Positions 27,094-35,294 of a stretch of DNA of 64,000 nt are shown here, piece after piece; position 1 is the stretch's first letter; every line of letters begins with the position of its first letter. The DNA comes from JANPPS01 sp965246835 (GTDB taxonomy: Bacteria; Pseudomonadota; Alphaproteobacteria; Acetobacterales; Acetobacteraceae): assembly GCA_965246835.1 (NCBI GenBank), contig CBDFFQ010000001.1, positions 2,976,001-3,040,000 of the forward strand, given 5' to 3'. The notes beneath the pieces are model-generated. The model was not told where the DNA came from, searched no databases, and worked only from the letters and a program-made list of their open reading frames with translations. A program made the position numbers and the translations under genes.

Positions 27094-28010
27094 CACGCGC
27101 GGCATTGGGCTTGCTCCACCATCCAGGTGCATAGGGCCGGGAACGCGATGCCCCGGTGGGCGGCCTGTTCCGGCAGCAGGCTCGTGGGCGTGAGGCCGGG
27201 CTGGGTGTTGACCTCCAGCAGCACGAGGCGGCCGGGCTCGCCCTGGGTGTCGTCATAGCGGAAGTCTGCACGGGAGGCGCCGCGGCAACCCAGCGCCTGG
27301 TGCGCGCGCAGGGCGATGTCGAGCGCTTGGCCGTAGGCGTCGGCATGCACCGCGGCCGGGACGGTGTGGCGGGAGCCGCCGGCCACGTATTTGCTGTCGT
27401 AATCGTAGAAGCCGCCGGTGGAGGCGATTTCGGTCACGGCCAGCGCGCGGTCGCCCATGACGGCGACGGTGAGTTCGCGGCCGGGAATATATTCCTCGAC
27501 CATGGCCGTCTCGCCAAAACGCCAGCTGCGGGCAATGGCGGCGCGGCGGTTATCCCCGTGCAGCAGGATCTGGACACCGACGGAGGAGCCTTCGTTCAGC
27601 GGCTTCACCACGTAGGGCAGCGGCACCGGGTCGGCGTGTTCCAGCGTCGCCATGTCCACCACGCGGCCCTTTGCGACAGGCAGGCCAGCGGCCGCGAACA
27701 CCGCCTTGGCCGCCTGCTTGTCCATGGCGAGGGCGGAGGCGCGGACGCCGGAATGGGTGTAGGGGATGCCCAGCCAGTCCAGCACGCCCTGGATCGCGCC
27801 ATCCTCGCCGAAGCGGCCGTGCAGGGCGTTGAACACCGCGTCCGGGCGGGGTTCCAGCGCGTCGATGACAGCTTTGAGGTCTGCGCCGACCAGCACGGGC
27901 ACCACGTCGAACCCGGCTTCGCGGAGGGCGTGCATGACCTGCTCGCCAGAGGAGAGGCTGACCTCCCGCTCCGCCGAGATGCCGCCATACAGGACTGCGA
28001 CGCGCGTCAT
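27093..28010 (-). CDS. ddl: D-alanine--D-alanine ligase
   Basis: This ATP-grasp ligase of about 305 residues makes the D-Ala-D-Ala dipeptide for peptidoglycan. Motifs are VLYGGISAEREVSLSSG, FNALHGRFGEDGAIQGVLDWLGIPYTHSG, VKPLNEGSSVGV and LLEVNTQPGLTPTSLLPEQA. I take the ATG at 28010, which overlaps the murB stop (ATGA); a TTG at 28016 is in frame but less likely. The murB-ddl join directly follows a repeat element, so this gene's coupling to murB depends on that element staying in frame. Confidence 0.96.
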   Translation of the reverse strand: MTRVAVLYGGISAEREVSLSSGEQVMHALREAGFDVVPVLVGADLKAVIDALEPRPDAVFNALHGRFGEDGAIQGVLDWLGIPYTHSGVRASALAMDKQAAKAVFAAAGLPVAKGRVVDMATLEHADPVPLPYVVKPLNEGSSVGVQILLHGDNRRAAIARSWRFGETAMVEEYIPGRELTVAVMGDRALAVTEIASTGGFYDYDSKYVAGGSRHTVPAAVHADAYGQALDIALRAHQALGCRGASRADFRYDDTQGEPGRLVLLEVNTQPGLTPTSLLPEQAAHRGIAFPALCTWMVEQAQCRA

Positions 28011-29074
28011 GACCAAGAGCCCCCTTTGCCGCTGGCGGGAGAGGGTTGAGGCACAAGCCGAGGCTTCGATGCCGTGTTTAGGAGGACACCCGATGATGGC
28101 CGGTTCACGTCGTTTCCACCCTCACCCCGACCCTCTCCCGCCAGCGGGAGAGGGGGAAGTAAGGGCACGCCGATGCGCTTGATCTCCCACTCCAGCGTCA
28201 CGCCCGACGCCGCATGCACCCGGCGCCGCAGCTCCTCGCCCAGCCCCTCGATATCCGCCGCCGTCGCGTCACCGGTGTTCAGCAGGAAGTTGCAGTGTTT
28301 CTCGCTCACCTGTGCGCCGCCACGCACCAGGCCGCGGCCGCCGGCCTGATCGATCAGTTCCCAGGCCTTCATGCCCTCCGGGTTACGAAACGTGCTGCCG
28401 CCGGTGCGGGCGCGGACGGGCTGCGTGGCCTCACGCGATGCCCGAATCTCGGCCATGCGGGCCGCGATCGTCGCGGGGTCCCCGGCCCTCGCGCGGAAGC
28501 GGGCGCGGACCACGATGGCGCCGGGCGGCAGACTCGCGTGGCGGTAGGCGAAGGCGAGGCCGCTCGTGGCGATGCGCACGCTCTGCCCGTCCCGCGTCAC
28601 GAACTCCGCCCAATCGAGGCAGGACGCGACGTCCCCGCCATAAGCACCGGCATTCATGGCCACGGCGCCGCCGATGGTGCCGGGGATGCCGGACAGGAAC
28701 GCCAGCCCATCGAGCCCGGCGGCCGCCGCATGCTCCGCCACCGTCGCATCGAGGCACGCGGCGCCCGCGATCACGCCATCGGATTCGACCTTGATCTCGT
28801 TGAAGCCGCGGGCGAGGCGGATCACCACGCCGGGGATGCCGCCGTCGCGGACGATAACGTTGCTCGCGGCGCCCAGCACCTGAACACTTACGTCATGCGG
28901 CAGCGCGGCCAGGAAAGCGGCGAGGTCTTGGGCGCTGGCGGGGCGGACCAGGGCCTCGGCCGGGCCACCGACGCGGAACCAGGTGACCGGGGCGAGCGAC
29001 GCATCGGCCTGCACGCGGCCCGCGAGGGGCGGCAGCGCGTCCACCAAGTGCCCGGGCTGGCGCATGGGGATCAT
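28007..29074 (-). CDS. murB: UDP-N-acetylenolpyruvoylglucosamine reductase MurB with repeat-derived C-terminus
   Basis: This FAD enzyme reduces UDP-GlcNAc-enolpyruvate to UDP-MurNAc. The normal protein is visible: TWFRVGGPAEALVRP, GAASNVIVRDGG, SGIPGTIGGAVAMNAGAYGG, GGSTFRNPEG and the usual last strand VTLEWEIKRIG. Instead of stopping there, the frame continues for about 50 more residues (VPLLPPLPLAGEGRGEGG ... PSPASGKGGSWS). These are encoded by a palindromic repeat (28021-28154), and the frame ends in an ATGA overlap with ddl. The start ATG at 29074 overlaps the murC stop. Total length is 355 residues, against about 300 for the family. The tail probably does not take part in catalysis, which is inference. 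Confidence 0.95.
   Translation of the reverse strand: MIPMRQPGHLVDALPPLAGRVQADASLAPVTWFRVGGPAEALVRPASAQDLAAFLAALPHDVSVQVLGAASNVIVRDGGIPGVVIRLARGFNEIKVESDGVIAGAACLDATVAEHAAAAGLDGLAFLSGIPGTIGGAVAMNAGAYGGDVASCLDWAEFVTRDGQSVRIATSGLAFAYRHASLPPGAIVVRARFRARAGDPATIAARMAEIRASREATQPVRARTGGSTFRNPEGMKAWELIDQAGGRGLVRGGAQVSEKHCNFLLNTGDATAADIEGLGEELRRRVHAASGVTLEWEIKRIGVPLLPPLPLAGEGRGEGGNDVNRPSSGVLLNTASKPRLVPQPSPASGKGGSWS
28021..28154. repeat. Nested palindromic repeat, family A copy 2, inside the murB reading frame
   Basis: Its arms match the other family A copies: GCTGGCGGGAGAGGGTTG on the left and CCACCCTCACCCCGACCCTC on the right, ending in the CCAGCGGGAGAGGG hairpin. The left outer hairpin is decayed (TTTGCCGC instead of CTCCCGC). 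The centre is longer than in other copies. The whole element reads through without a stop in the murB frame. Confidence 0.88.
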
Positions 29075-30495
29075 CCGGCCCGCCGCGGGGTTTGCAACGC
29101 CGTCAGCTCCGCGGGCAGGGCACCGGCCCATTGCGTGATGGTGCCGGCGCCGAGGCAGACCACGAAATCGCCGGGCTTGGCGATGGCGTGCACCATTTCC
29201 GCCAGGTGCTCCGGCCCCGGCAGCGGCACGACGCTGCGATGGCCGCGCGCGCGCAGCCCGTCCACCAGCGCGTCCCGCGAGATGCCCGGGAGCGGTGCCT
29301 CGCCGGCGGCATACACGTCCGCCACGATCACGACGCCCGCGTCGTTCATGCAGGCGCAGAACTCCGGGAACAGCGATTGCAGGCGGGAGTAGCGGTGCGG
29401 CTGCACGACGGCGATCACGTCCCGGGCCCCGGCCTGGCGGGCGGCCTTCAGCACGGCGGCGATCTCCACGGGGTGATGGCCGTAATCGTCGATGACGGTG
29501 ATGCCGCCGACCTCCCCGGTTTTGGTGAAGCGCCGCTTCACGCCGCGGAAATCGGCCAGCGCGCTGCGGATCGCGCTGTCGGCCACATCCATCTCGACCG
29601 CCACCGCGATCGCCGCCAGCGCATTCTGCACGTTGTGCGCGCCCAGCATCGGCAGGCGGTAGGGGCCGAGGCGCCTCGTTTTATTACGCGCGCGGTCGGT
29701 GACCACGACCTCGAACGTGGCGCCCAACCGGTCCATCACCATGCGGTCCGCCCTGATATCAGCCTGGGGCGAAAAGCCGTAGGTGATGATGCGGTGGTCG
29801 CTGAGCCGCGGGATCATCTGCTGCACCGTCGGGTGGTCCACGCACAACACGGCAAAGCCGTAGAACGGCACGTTGGCGACGAACTGGTCGTAGCCGGCGA
29901 TCATGGCCTCGGCGGAGCCCCAATGGTCCAGGTGCTCCGGGTCCATGTTGGTGACGATGGCGATCGTGGCCGGGAGGCGCAGGAACGATCCGTCGGACTC
30001 ATCGGCCTCCACCACCATCCACTCGCCCTCGCCCAGGCGCGTGTTGCTGCCATAGGCGTTGATGATGCCGCCGTTGATGACGGTGGGGTCCATGCCGGCG
30101 CCTTCCAGCACGCAGGCGACGAGGCTCGTGGTGGTGGTCTTGCCATGGGTGCCGCCCACCGCGATGGCCCAGCGCAGCCGCATCAGCTCCGCCAGCATCT
30201 CGGCCCGGCGCACCACGGGGATCAGCCGCGCGCGGGCGGCCACCACCTCCGGATTGTCCCGCTTCACCGCCGTGCTGGTCACCACGACCTGCGCGTTGGC
30301 GACGTTGGCGGCGTCGTGCCCGATGGCCACCGGGATGCCGTTCTCCTTCAGCCGGCGCACGTTGGCGCTGTCGGCGATGTCGCTGCCCTGCACCGCGTAG
30401 CCGAGCGTGTGCAGCACCTCCGCGATGCCGGACATGCCGATGCCGCCGATGCCGACGAAGTGGATGGTGCCGATGCCGAGGGGGAGGGCCCTCAT
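29071..30495 (-). CDS. murC: UDP-N-acetylmuramate--L-alanine ligase
   Basis: This 474-residue Mur ligase adds the first amino acid of the peptidoglycan stem peptide. The N-terminal Rossmann segment is IHFVGIGGIGMSGIAEVLHTLGY. The ATP loop is GGTHGKTTTTSLVA, followed by EADESDGSFL, NMDPEHLDHWG and the C-terminal DDYGHHPVEI. The ATG at 30495 overlaps the murG stop and its own stop overlaps the murB start, so it is coupled on both sides. Confidence 0.98.
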   Translation of the reverse strand: MRALPLGIGTIHFVGIGGIGMSGIAEVLHTLGYAVQGSDIADSANVRRLKENGIPVAIGHDAANVANAQVVVTSTAVKRDNPEVVAARARLIPVVRRAEMLAELMRLRWAIAVGGTHGKTTTTSLVACVLEGAGMDPTVINGGIINAYGSNTRLGEGEWMVVEADESDGSFLRLPATIAIVTNMDPEHLDHWGSAEAMIAGYDQFVANVPFYGFAVLCVDHPTVQQMIPRLSDHRIITYGFSPQADIRADRMVMDRLGATFEVVVTDRARNKTRRLGPYRLPMLGAHNVQNALAAIAVAVEMDVADSAIRSALADFRGVKRRFTKTGEVGGITVIDDYGHHPVEIAAVLKAARQAGARDVIAVVQPHRYSRLQSLFPEFCACMNDAGVVIVADVYAAGEAPLPGISRDALVDGLRARGHRSVVPLPGPEHLAEMVHAIAKPGDFVVCLGAGTITQWAGALPAELTALQTPRRAG

Positions 30496-31715
30496 GGTGC
30501 GGTCTCCGCGTTGATGTGCTGTTCGATGAGGTCGGCCAGGCGCTGCGCGGCGTCGGGCCTCGCGTGCGCGGCGAGGGCGGCGGCGAGGCTGGTCAGCGCG
30601 TCCGGCGCGGTCAGCAGCTGCGTGAGCGTGGCGGCCAGGTGGTCGGGCGTGAAGGCGGGCTGCTCGATCACCAGCGCGCCGGAGGCCCGTGCGTTGATGA
30701 GCTGGTGCCCGTCGATGGCGCCGGGCAGCGGCACCAGGATGGCGGGCCGGCCGGCGACGCACAGCTCCGCCACCGTGCTGGCGCCGGCCCGGGCGATGAC
30801 CAGGTGTGCGGCGGCGAGGCGCTCGGCCATGCCGTCGAAGAACGGCGCCAACTCGGCGGCGATGCCGAGCATGCCATAGGCTGCCTGCACCCGATCCAGG
30901 TCTTCGGCGCGGCATTGCTGCGTGATGTGGACGCGGTCCAGCAATTCGTGCGGCACATGCGCGAGGGCGGCGGGCACGACGTCGCTGAACACGCGGGCGC
31001 CGAGGCTGCCGCCGGTGACGAGGATGCGGATCGGGCCGTCCCCGGGTGGGGTGTAGCCCTGGCCGTGGAGGGCACGGAGGGCTGGCCGGACGGGGTTGCC
31101 GGTGATGTCGGACGCGAGCGGCGGCAGGCGCTGCGTGCCGGGCAGGCCGAGCGCCAGGCGGTGCGCAAACCGCGCCAGCGCCCGGTTGGCCCGGCCCAGC
31201 ACCGCGTTCTGTTCGTGCAGAACCACGATCGGCCGCCGCCGGAGCGTGCGCGCCGCGAGCACGGGGGCGACGCAGGGGTAGCCGCCGAAGCCCACGATGA
31301 CGGCCGGGTTCAGGCGCCGCAGGATCTTTCGCGCCTGCACGGTACCGGTGGCCAGCGCGAGGGCCGCGGTCGCGGCGCGGAACCCCCGCCCGGCGAGCCC
31401 TGCGCCGCGCAGCACGAAGATGTCCCGGCCCGCAAACGCCTGCGATCGAAGGCCGCCGCTGCGGGCGTCGGTCATGAGCGCGATCACATGGCCGCGCGCC
31501 GTCAACTCGGCCGCCAGCGCCTCCGCCGGGAAGAAATGCCCGCCCGTGCCGCCAGCCGCGATCACGATGGGGCGTGGGTGGGCTGAAAGTCCTCTCCCGC
31601 TGGCGGGGGAGGGTTGGGTGAGGGTGGGGTCACGCGTGCTGGCCGGTGCCGGTGGCGCCACCCTCACCCCGACCCTCTCCCGCCAGCGGGAGAGGGGGAA
31701 GCAAACGCCGCTCAC
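30492..31715 (-). CDS. murG: MurG glycosyltransferase with repeat-derived N-terminal extension
   Basis: MurG adds GlcNAc to lipid I to make lipid II at the inner face of the membrane. The GT-B fold is clear: IVIAAGGTGGHFFPAEALA, VGFGGYPCVAPVLA, HEQNAVLGRANR, ILVTGGSLGARVFSDV and IARAGASTVAELCVAGRPAILVPLPGA. The expected start would be just before RPIVIAAGG, but no ATG, GTG or TTG lies between it and a palindromic repeat. The GTG at 31715 overlaps the ftsW stop (GTGA) and would add 47 residues, mostly repeat-encoded (PLSRWRERVGVRVAPP ... PSPASGRG). Alternatively an in-frame GTG inside the repeat, six bases after GAGAGG, could be used. Length is up to 407 residues. Confidence 0.94.
   Translation of the reverse strand: MSGVCFPLSRWRERVGVRVAPPAPASTRDPTLTQPSPASGRGLSAHPRPIVIAAGGTGGHFFPAEALAAELTARGHVIALMTDARSGGLRSQAFAGRDIFVLRGAGLAGRGFRAATAALALATGTVQARKILRRLNPAVIVGFGGYPCVAPVLAARTLRRRPIVVLHEQNAVLGRANRALARFAHRLALGLPGTQRLPPLASDITGNPVRPALRALHGQGYTPPGDGPIRILVTGGSLGARVFSDVVPAALAHVPHELLDRVHITQQCRAEDLDRVQAAYGMLGIAAELAPFFDGMAERLAAAHLVIARAGASTVAELCVAGRPAILVPLPGAIDGHQLINARASGALVIEQPAFTPDHLAATLTQLLTAPDALTSLAAALAAHARPDAAQRLADLIEQHINAETAP
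31590..31697. repeat. Nested palindromic repeat, family A copy 3, at the murG 5' end
   Basis: This copy of about 108 bp has both terminal hairpins (CCTCTCCCGCTGGCGGGGGAGG and CCCTCTCCCGCCAGCGGGAG) and the inner GGTTGGGTGAGGGTGG / CCACCCTCACCCC arms. It lies just inside the first codons of murG and is open in the murG frame. It occupies the place of a normal murG start region. Confidence 0.9.
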
Positions 31716-32848
31716 CGTACATGCTCCCATTGCGGCTCGACGCGGGAGCGGCGCCGGGTCAGGGCCAGCAGCATGCCGATGCCCAGCGCCACCGCCAGGA
31801 CGGAGCTGCCGCCATACGACACGAACGGAAGCGTCATGCCCTTGGTCGGGATCAGGTGGAGGGAGCTCGCCATGTTGACGAAGGCCTGCAGCCCGAAGCT
31901 GGTGACCAGCCCGCAGGACGCCAGCACCACGAACAAATCCCCCTCCGCCAGCAGCCGCAACAGGCCGCGCAGCACGATGAAGCCGAACAGGCCCAGCACG
32001 ATCAGGCACACGACCAGGCCGAACTCCTCGCCCAGGACCGCGAACACGAAATCCGCATGCGCGTCCGGCAGCACGTCTTTCACGCGTCCCTCGCCGGGGC
32101 CGCGGCCCAGCAGGCCGCCATTGCCGAACGCCTCCAGCGCGGTGTTGACCTGGTAGCTGTCGCCCGAAGCGGGGTCCAGGAACCGGGTCACGCGGCTGCG
32201 GACATGCGGAAAGAAGGTGTAGGCACCGGCGGCGGCCGCCACCAGCCCGCCGGCGCCGATGCCGACGAACACGAGGTTCAGGCCGCTGATGAACAGCTGC
32301 ACGAAGAACACCGCCGCCACCACGGCCAGCATGCCCATGTCCGGCTGCGCCTTCAGCAGCATGGCGATCACCAAAAACACGCCGCCCGCGATCAGCATGC
32401 CCGGGAAGCGGCGGACGCGATGCGCCTCGCTCAGGAGCCATGCCGTCAGCACCGCAAAGCACGGCTTCAGGAACTCGCTCGGCTGAATTGTCATGCCCGG
32501 CACCGAAATCCAGCGGCGGGCGCCCTTGATCTCGACCCCGGCCACCAGCGTCAAGGCCGTGAGCCCGATCGCTCCGGCACAGCCCAGCAGCGCCAGCCGC
32601 CGCACGCCGCGCGGCGACAGCAGGGACACGCCGACCACGACCGCGCCCGACATCGCGAGGAAGATCACCTGCTTCATGATGAACATGTCGCGGGACATGT
32701 GGATGCGCTCGGCGACGGCCGGGGAGGCCGCCAGCATCATGATGTAGCCGAACCCGATCAGCGTGCAGACCGCCATCAAGGTCCAGCGATCGACCGTCCA
32801 CCACCAGCGGCCCAGGACGGAGGTGTCGGTGCGGGACAAGGCGGGCAT
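31712..32848 (-). CDS. ftsW: Lipid II polymerase / cell division protein FtsW
   Basis: This 378-residue SEDS-family protein with about ten membrane segments is the septal peptidoglycan glycosyltransferase that works with FtsI. Hallmarks are WWWTVDRWTLMAVCTLIGFGYIMMLAASP near the N-terminus, RRWISVPGMTIQPSEFLKP (the family RW..PGxxxQPSE motif) and PTKGMTLPFVSYGGSS. It overlaps murD by one base (TGATG) and murG by four. Gene position between murD and murG distinguishes it from RodA. Confidence 0.97.
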   Translation of the reverse strand: MPALSRTDTSVLGRWWWTVDRWTLMAVCTLIGFGYIMMLAASPAVAERIHMSRDMFIMKQVIFLAMSGAVVVGVSLLSPRGVRRLALLGCAGAIGLTALTLVAGVEIKGARRWISVPGMTIQPSEFLKPCFAVLTAWLLSEAHRVRRFPGMLIAGGVFLVIAMLLKAQPDMGMLAVVAAVFFVQLFISGLNLVFVGIGAGGLVAAAAGAYTFFPHVRSRVTRFLDPASGDSYQVNTALEAFGNGGLLGRGPGEGRVKDVLPDAHADFVFAVLGEEFGLVVCLIVLGLFGFIVLRGLLRLLAEGDLFVVLASCGLVTSFGLQAFVNMASSLHLIPTKGMTLPFVSYGGSSVLAVALGIGMLLALTRRRSRVEPQWEHVR

Positions 32849-34185
32849 CAGGCGGCTCCCCGGACGAGTTCGGCAAAGCGGTCACCCCGCGCCTCGAACC
32901 CGCTGAACTGGTCGAAGCTGGCGCAGGCCGGGGACAGCAGGACGGTGGCGATACCGTCCCGGCGCGCCAGGGTGCGGGCGAGCGTCACGGCACGGTCGAG
33001 CGTGCCCGCGGTCTCATGCGGGATGCCGGCCTGGCCGAGCGTTTCCGCCAGCATCGGTGCGTCCTGCCCGATCAGCACGGCGTGGGCGACGCGCGGCAGC
33101 AGGGGACGCAGCGCCTCGATCCCGCCCGCTTTCGCCTGGCCGCCGGCGATCCAGACCACGCGGTCATAGCAGGCGAGCGCGCGGGAGGCGGCGTCTGCGT
33201 TGGTGGCCTTGCTGTCGTTGATCCAGGTGACGCCATCCTGCACGGCGACGCGCTGCTGACGATGCGACAGCCCGGCAAAACCGGCGATCCCGGCGGCGAT
33301 GCTCTCCCGGTCGATCCCGAGCGCCAAGCAGGCGGCGGCGGCGGCGGCGGCGTTTTGCGCGTTGTGGGCGCCTGGCAGGGCAGGGGCGGCCCGCATGGCC
33401 AGGATCGGGCCGGCGCCGTCGCGCAGCGTGCCTGCCTCGCACCAGACATCGGCCGGGACCTGACCGGAGATCGTGCGGGCGCCGAGGATCGTGGCCAGGG
33501 CGGCGCTGTCGGAATCGTCGATGCCGATGATCGTGGTGCCGGGCTCGCGGTCGAAGATGTGCCGCTTGGCGGCGATGTAGCCGGCCATGTCGCCATGCCG
33601 GTCCAGATGGTCCGGCGACAAATTCAGCAGGACCGCGACGTCGAACCGCAGCGTATGAAGGCGTTCCAGCATGTAGGACGACATTTCCAGCACATACACG
33701 GCATCGGCGGAGTCGAGTCTCGGCAGATCGAGTGCCGCCGTGCCGAGATTGCCACCGGCCGGCGCATCGAGCCCGGCCTGGATGAGGATGTGGGCGATCA
33801 GCGCCGTGGTGGTGCTCTTGCCGTTGGTGCCGGTGACACCGACGAAGCGCGCCGTGGAGCCCGAGGCGCGGACGGCCTGATACAGCAGGTCCGCATCCGA
33901 CAGGATCGGGATGCCGGCCGCCCGGGCCGCTGTCGCCGCAGGATGGGCGAAGGGTAGGCGGTGCGGGATGCCGGGGGACAGCACCAGCGCGTCGAACCCG
34001 GCATAGCCCCGTGCCGGGTCATGCAGGGCGAGGGGTGCCGCGGCATGGCGCCGCTCTGCCCGGTCATCCCAGACGGCGATCTCGGCGCCCATGGCCGCAA
34101 GCGTGTGCGCCGCCGGCAGCCCGTTGCGGCCCAGGCCCACGACGGCGTAGCGGCGGCCCGCGAACAGGGTGGGGGACCAGGTCAT
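32848..34185 (-). CDS. murD: UDP-N-acetylmuramoylalanine--D-glutamate ligase
   Basis: This 445-residue Mur ligase adds D-glutamate. The N-terminal uracil-binding segment is RRYAVVGLGRNGLPAAHTLAAMG. The ATP loop is VGVTGTNGKSTTTALI, followed by NLSPDHLDRHGDMAGY and INDSKATNADAASRAL. The ATG at 34185 overlaps the mraY stop (ATGA); an upstream in-frame start at 34239 belongs to the mraY shadow. Confidence 0.97.
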   Translation of the reverse strand: MTWSPTLFAGRRYAVVGLGRNGLPAAHTLAAMGAEIAVWDDRAERRHAAAPLALHDPARGYAGFDALVLSPGIPHRLPFAHPAATAARAAGIPILSDADLLYQAVRASGSTARFVGVTGTNGKSTTTALIAHILIQAGLDAPAGGNLGTAALDLPRLDSADAVYVLEMSSYMLERLHTLRFDVAVLLNLSPDHLDRHGDMAGYIAAKRHIFDREPGTTIIGIDDSDSAALATILGARTISGQVPADVWCEAGTLRDGAGPILAMRAAPALPGAHNAQNAAAAAAACLALGIDRESIAAGIAGFAGLSHRQQRVAVQDGVTWINDSKATNADAASRALACYDRVVWIAGGQAKAGGIEALRPLLPRVAHAVLIGQDAPMLAETLGQAGIPHETAGTLDRAVTLARTLARRDGIATVLLSPACASFDQFSGFEARGDRFAELVRGAA

Positions 34186-35294
34186 CGGATCTTGAGCGTC
34201 GCCAGGCCAATCAGGGCCAGGATCATGGACACGATCCAAAACCGGATCACGATGGTCGGCTCTGCCCAGCCCTTCTTCTCGAAATGGTGGTGCAGCGGCG
34301 CCATCAGGAACACGCGGCGGCCGGTGCGCTTGAACCAGAACACCTGGATGATGACGCTGACCGTCTCCACCACGAACAGCCCGCCCACGATCGCCAGTAC
34401 GATCTCATGCTTGGTCGCGACCGCCACGGCGCCCAGCGCGCCGCCCAGGGCCAGGCTGCCGGTGTCGCCCATGAACACCGCGGCGGGCGGTGCGTTGAAC
34501 CACAGGAAACCGATGCCGGCGCCGATCAACGCGGACAGGAACACGCACAGCTCGCCCACGCCGGGCACCGGATGCAGCTGCAGATAATCGGCAAAGATCT
34601 TGTTGCCGACCAGGTAGGCGATCAGCGCGAACACCCCGGCCGCGATGATGGTCGGCACGATCGCCAGGCCATCCAGCCCATCGGTGAGGTTCACCGCGTT
34701 GCTCGACCCGATCAGCACGAACATGCCGATCAGGGGGAAGGCGAGGCCGAACGGGATCAGGATGTCCTTGAACACGGGCAGCGCGAGCCCGGTGCCGAGC
34801 AGCCATTGCGCCGGGGTGCCGTTGGCCCCGGTGGTGAGATACATGATCCACACCGCGCAACCGAACCCCAGCGCCAGTTGCGCCACCAGCTTGCCCCGCG
34901 CCGACACGCCCTTGGTGTTGCGGCGGGACAGTTTCAGATAGTCGTCCACGAAGCCGATGGCGCCGTAGCCGAGGGTCAGCACCATGACGGCCCACACATA
35001 GCCGTTGCGGAGGTCGCCCCACAGCAAGGTGCTGATGAACAAGGACAGCAGGATCAGCACGCCGCCCATGGTGGGCGTGCCCTTCTTCTCGATCAGGTGC
35101 CGGGCCGGGCCGTCCTCGCGGATGGGCTGGCCGCCGTTCTGCACGGATTTCAGCCAGCGGATCACCATGGGCCCGAACAGGAAGCTGATGAACAGCGCCG
35201 TGAGGCACGCGGCCGCGGAGCGGAACGTGATGTAGCGGATCAGGTTGGCGAGGATGAACTCGCCTGCGAATTGCCGCGACAGATAGACCAGCAT
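34182..35294 (-). CDS. mraY: Phospho-N-acetylmuramoyl-pentapeptide transferase MraY
   Basis: This 370-residue enzyme with about ten membrane segments transfers phospho-MurNAc-pentapeptide to undecaprenyl phosphate, making lipid I. Motifs are KKGTPTMGGVLIL, the catalytic SSNAVNLTDGLDGLAI and NAPPAAVFMGDTGSLALGGALG, and the late APLHHHFEKKGW. It overlaps murF by one base upstream and murD by four downstream. Confidence 0.98.
   Translation of the reverse strand: MLVYLSRQFAGEFILANLIRYITFRSAAACLTALFISFLFGPMVIRWLKSVQNGGQPIREDGPARHLIEKKGTPTMGGVLILLSLFISTLLWGDLRNGYVWAVMVLTLGYGAIGFVDDYLKLSRRNTKGVSARGKLVAQLALGFGCAVWIMYLTTGANGTPAQWLLGTGLALPVFKDILIPFGLAFPLIGMFVLIGSSNAVNLTDGLDGLAIVPTIIAAGVFALIAYLVGNKIFADYLQLHPVPGVGELCVFLSALIGAGIGFLWFNAPPAAVFMGDTGSLALGGALGAVAVATKHEIVLAIVGGLFVVETVSVIIQVFWFKRTGRRVFLMAPLHHHFEKKGWAEPTIVIRFWIVSMILALIGLATLKIR

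Noticed and set aside
26848..27132. Independent small membrane protein
   Set aside because: The sequence is the normal N-terminus and membrane helix of FtsQ, at the normal overlap with ddl; a frameshift explains the early end.
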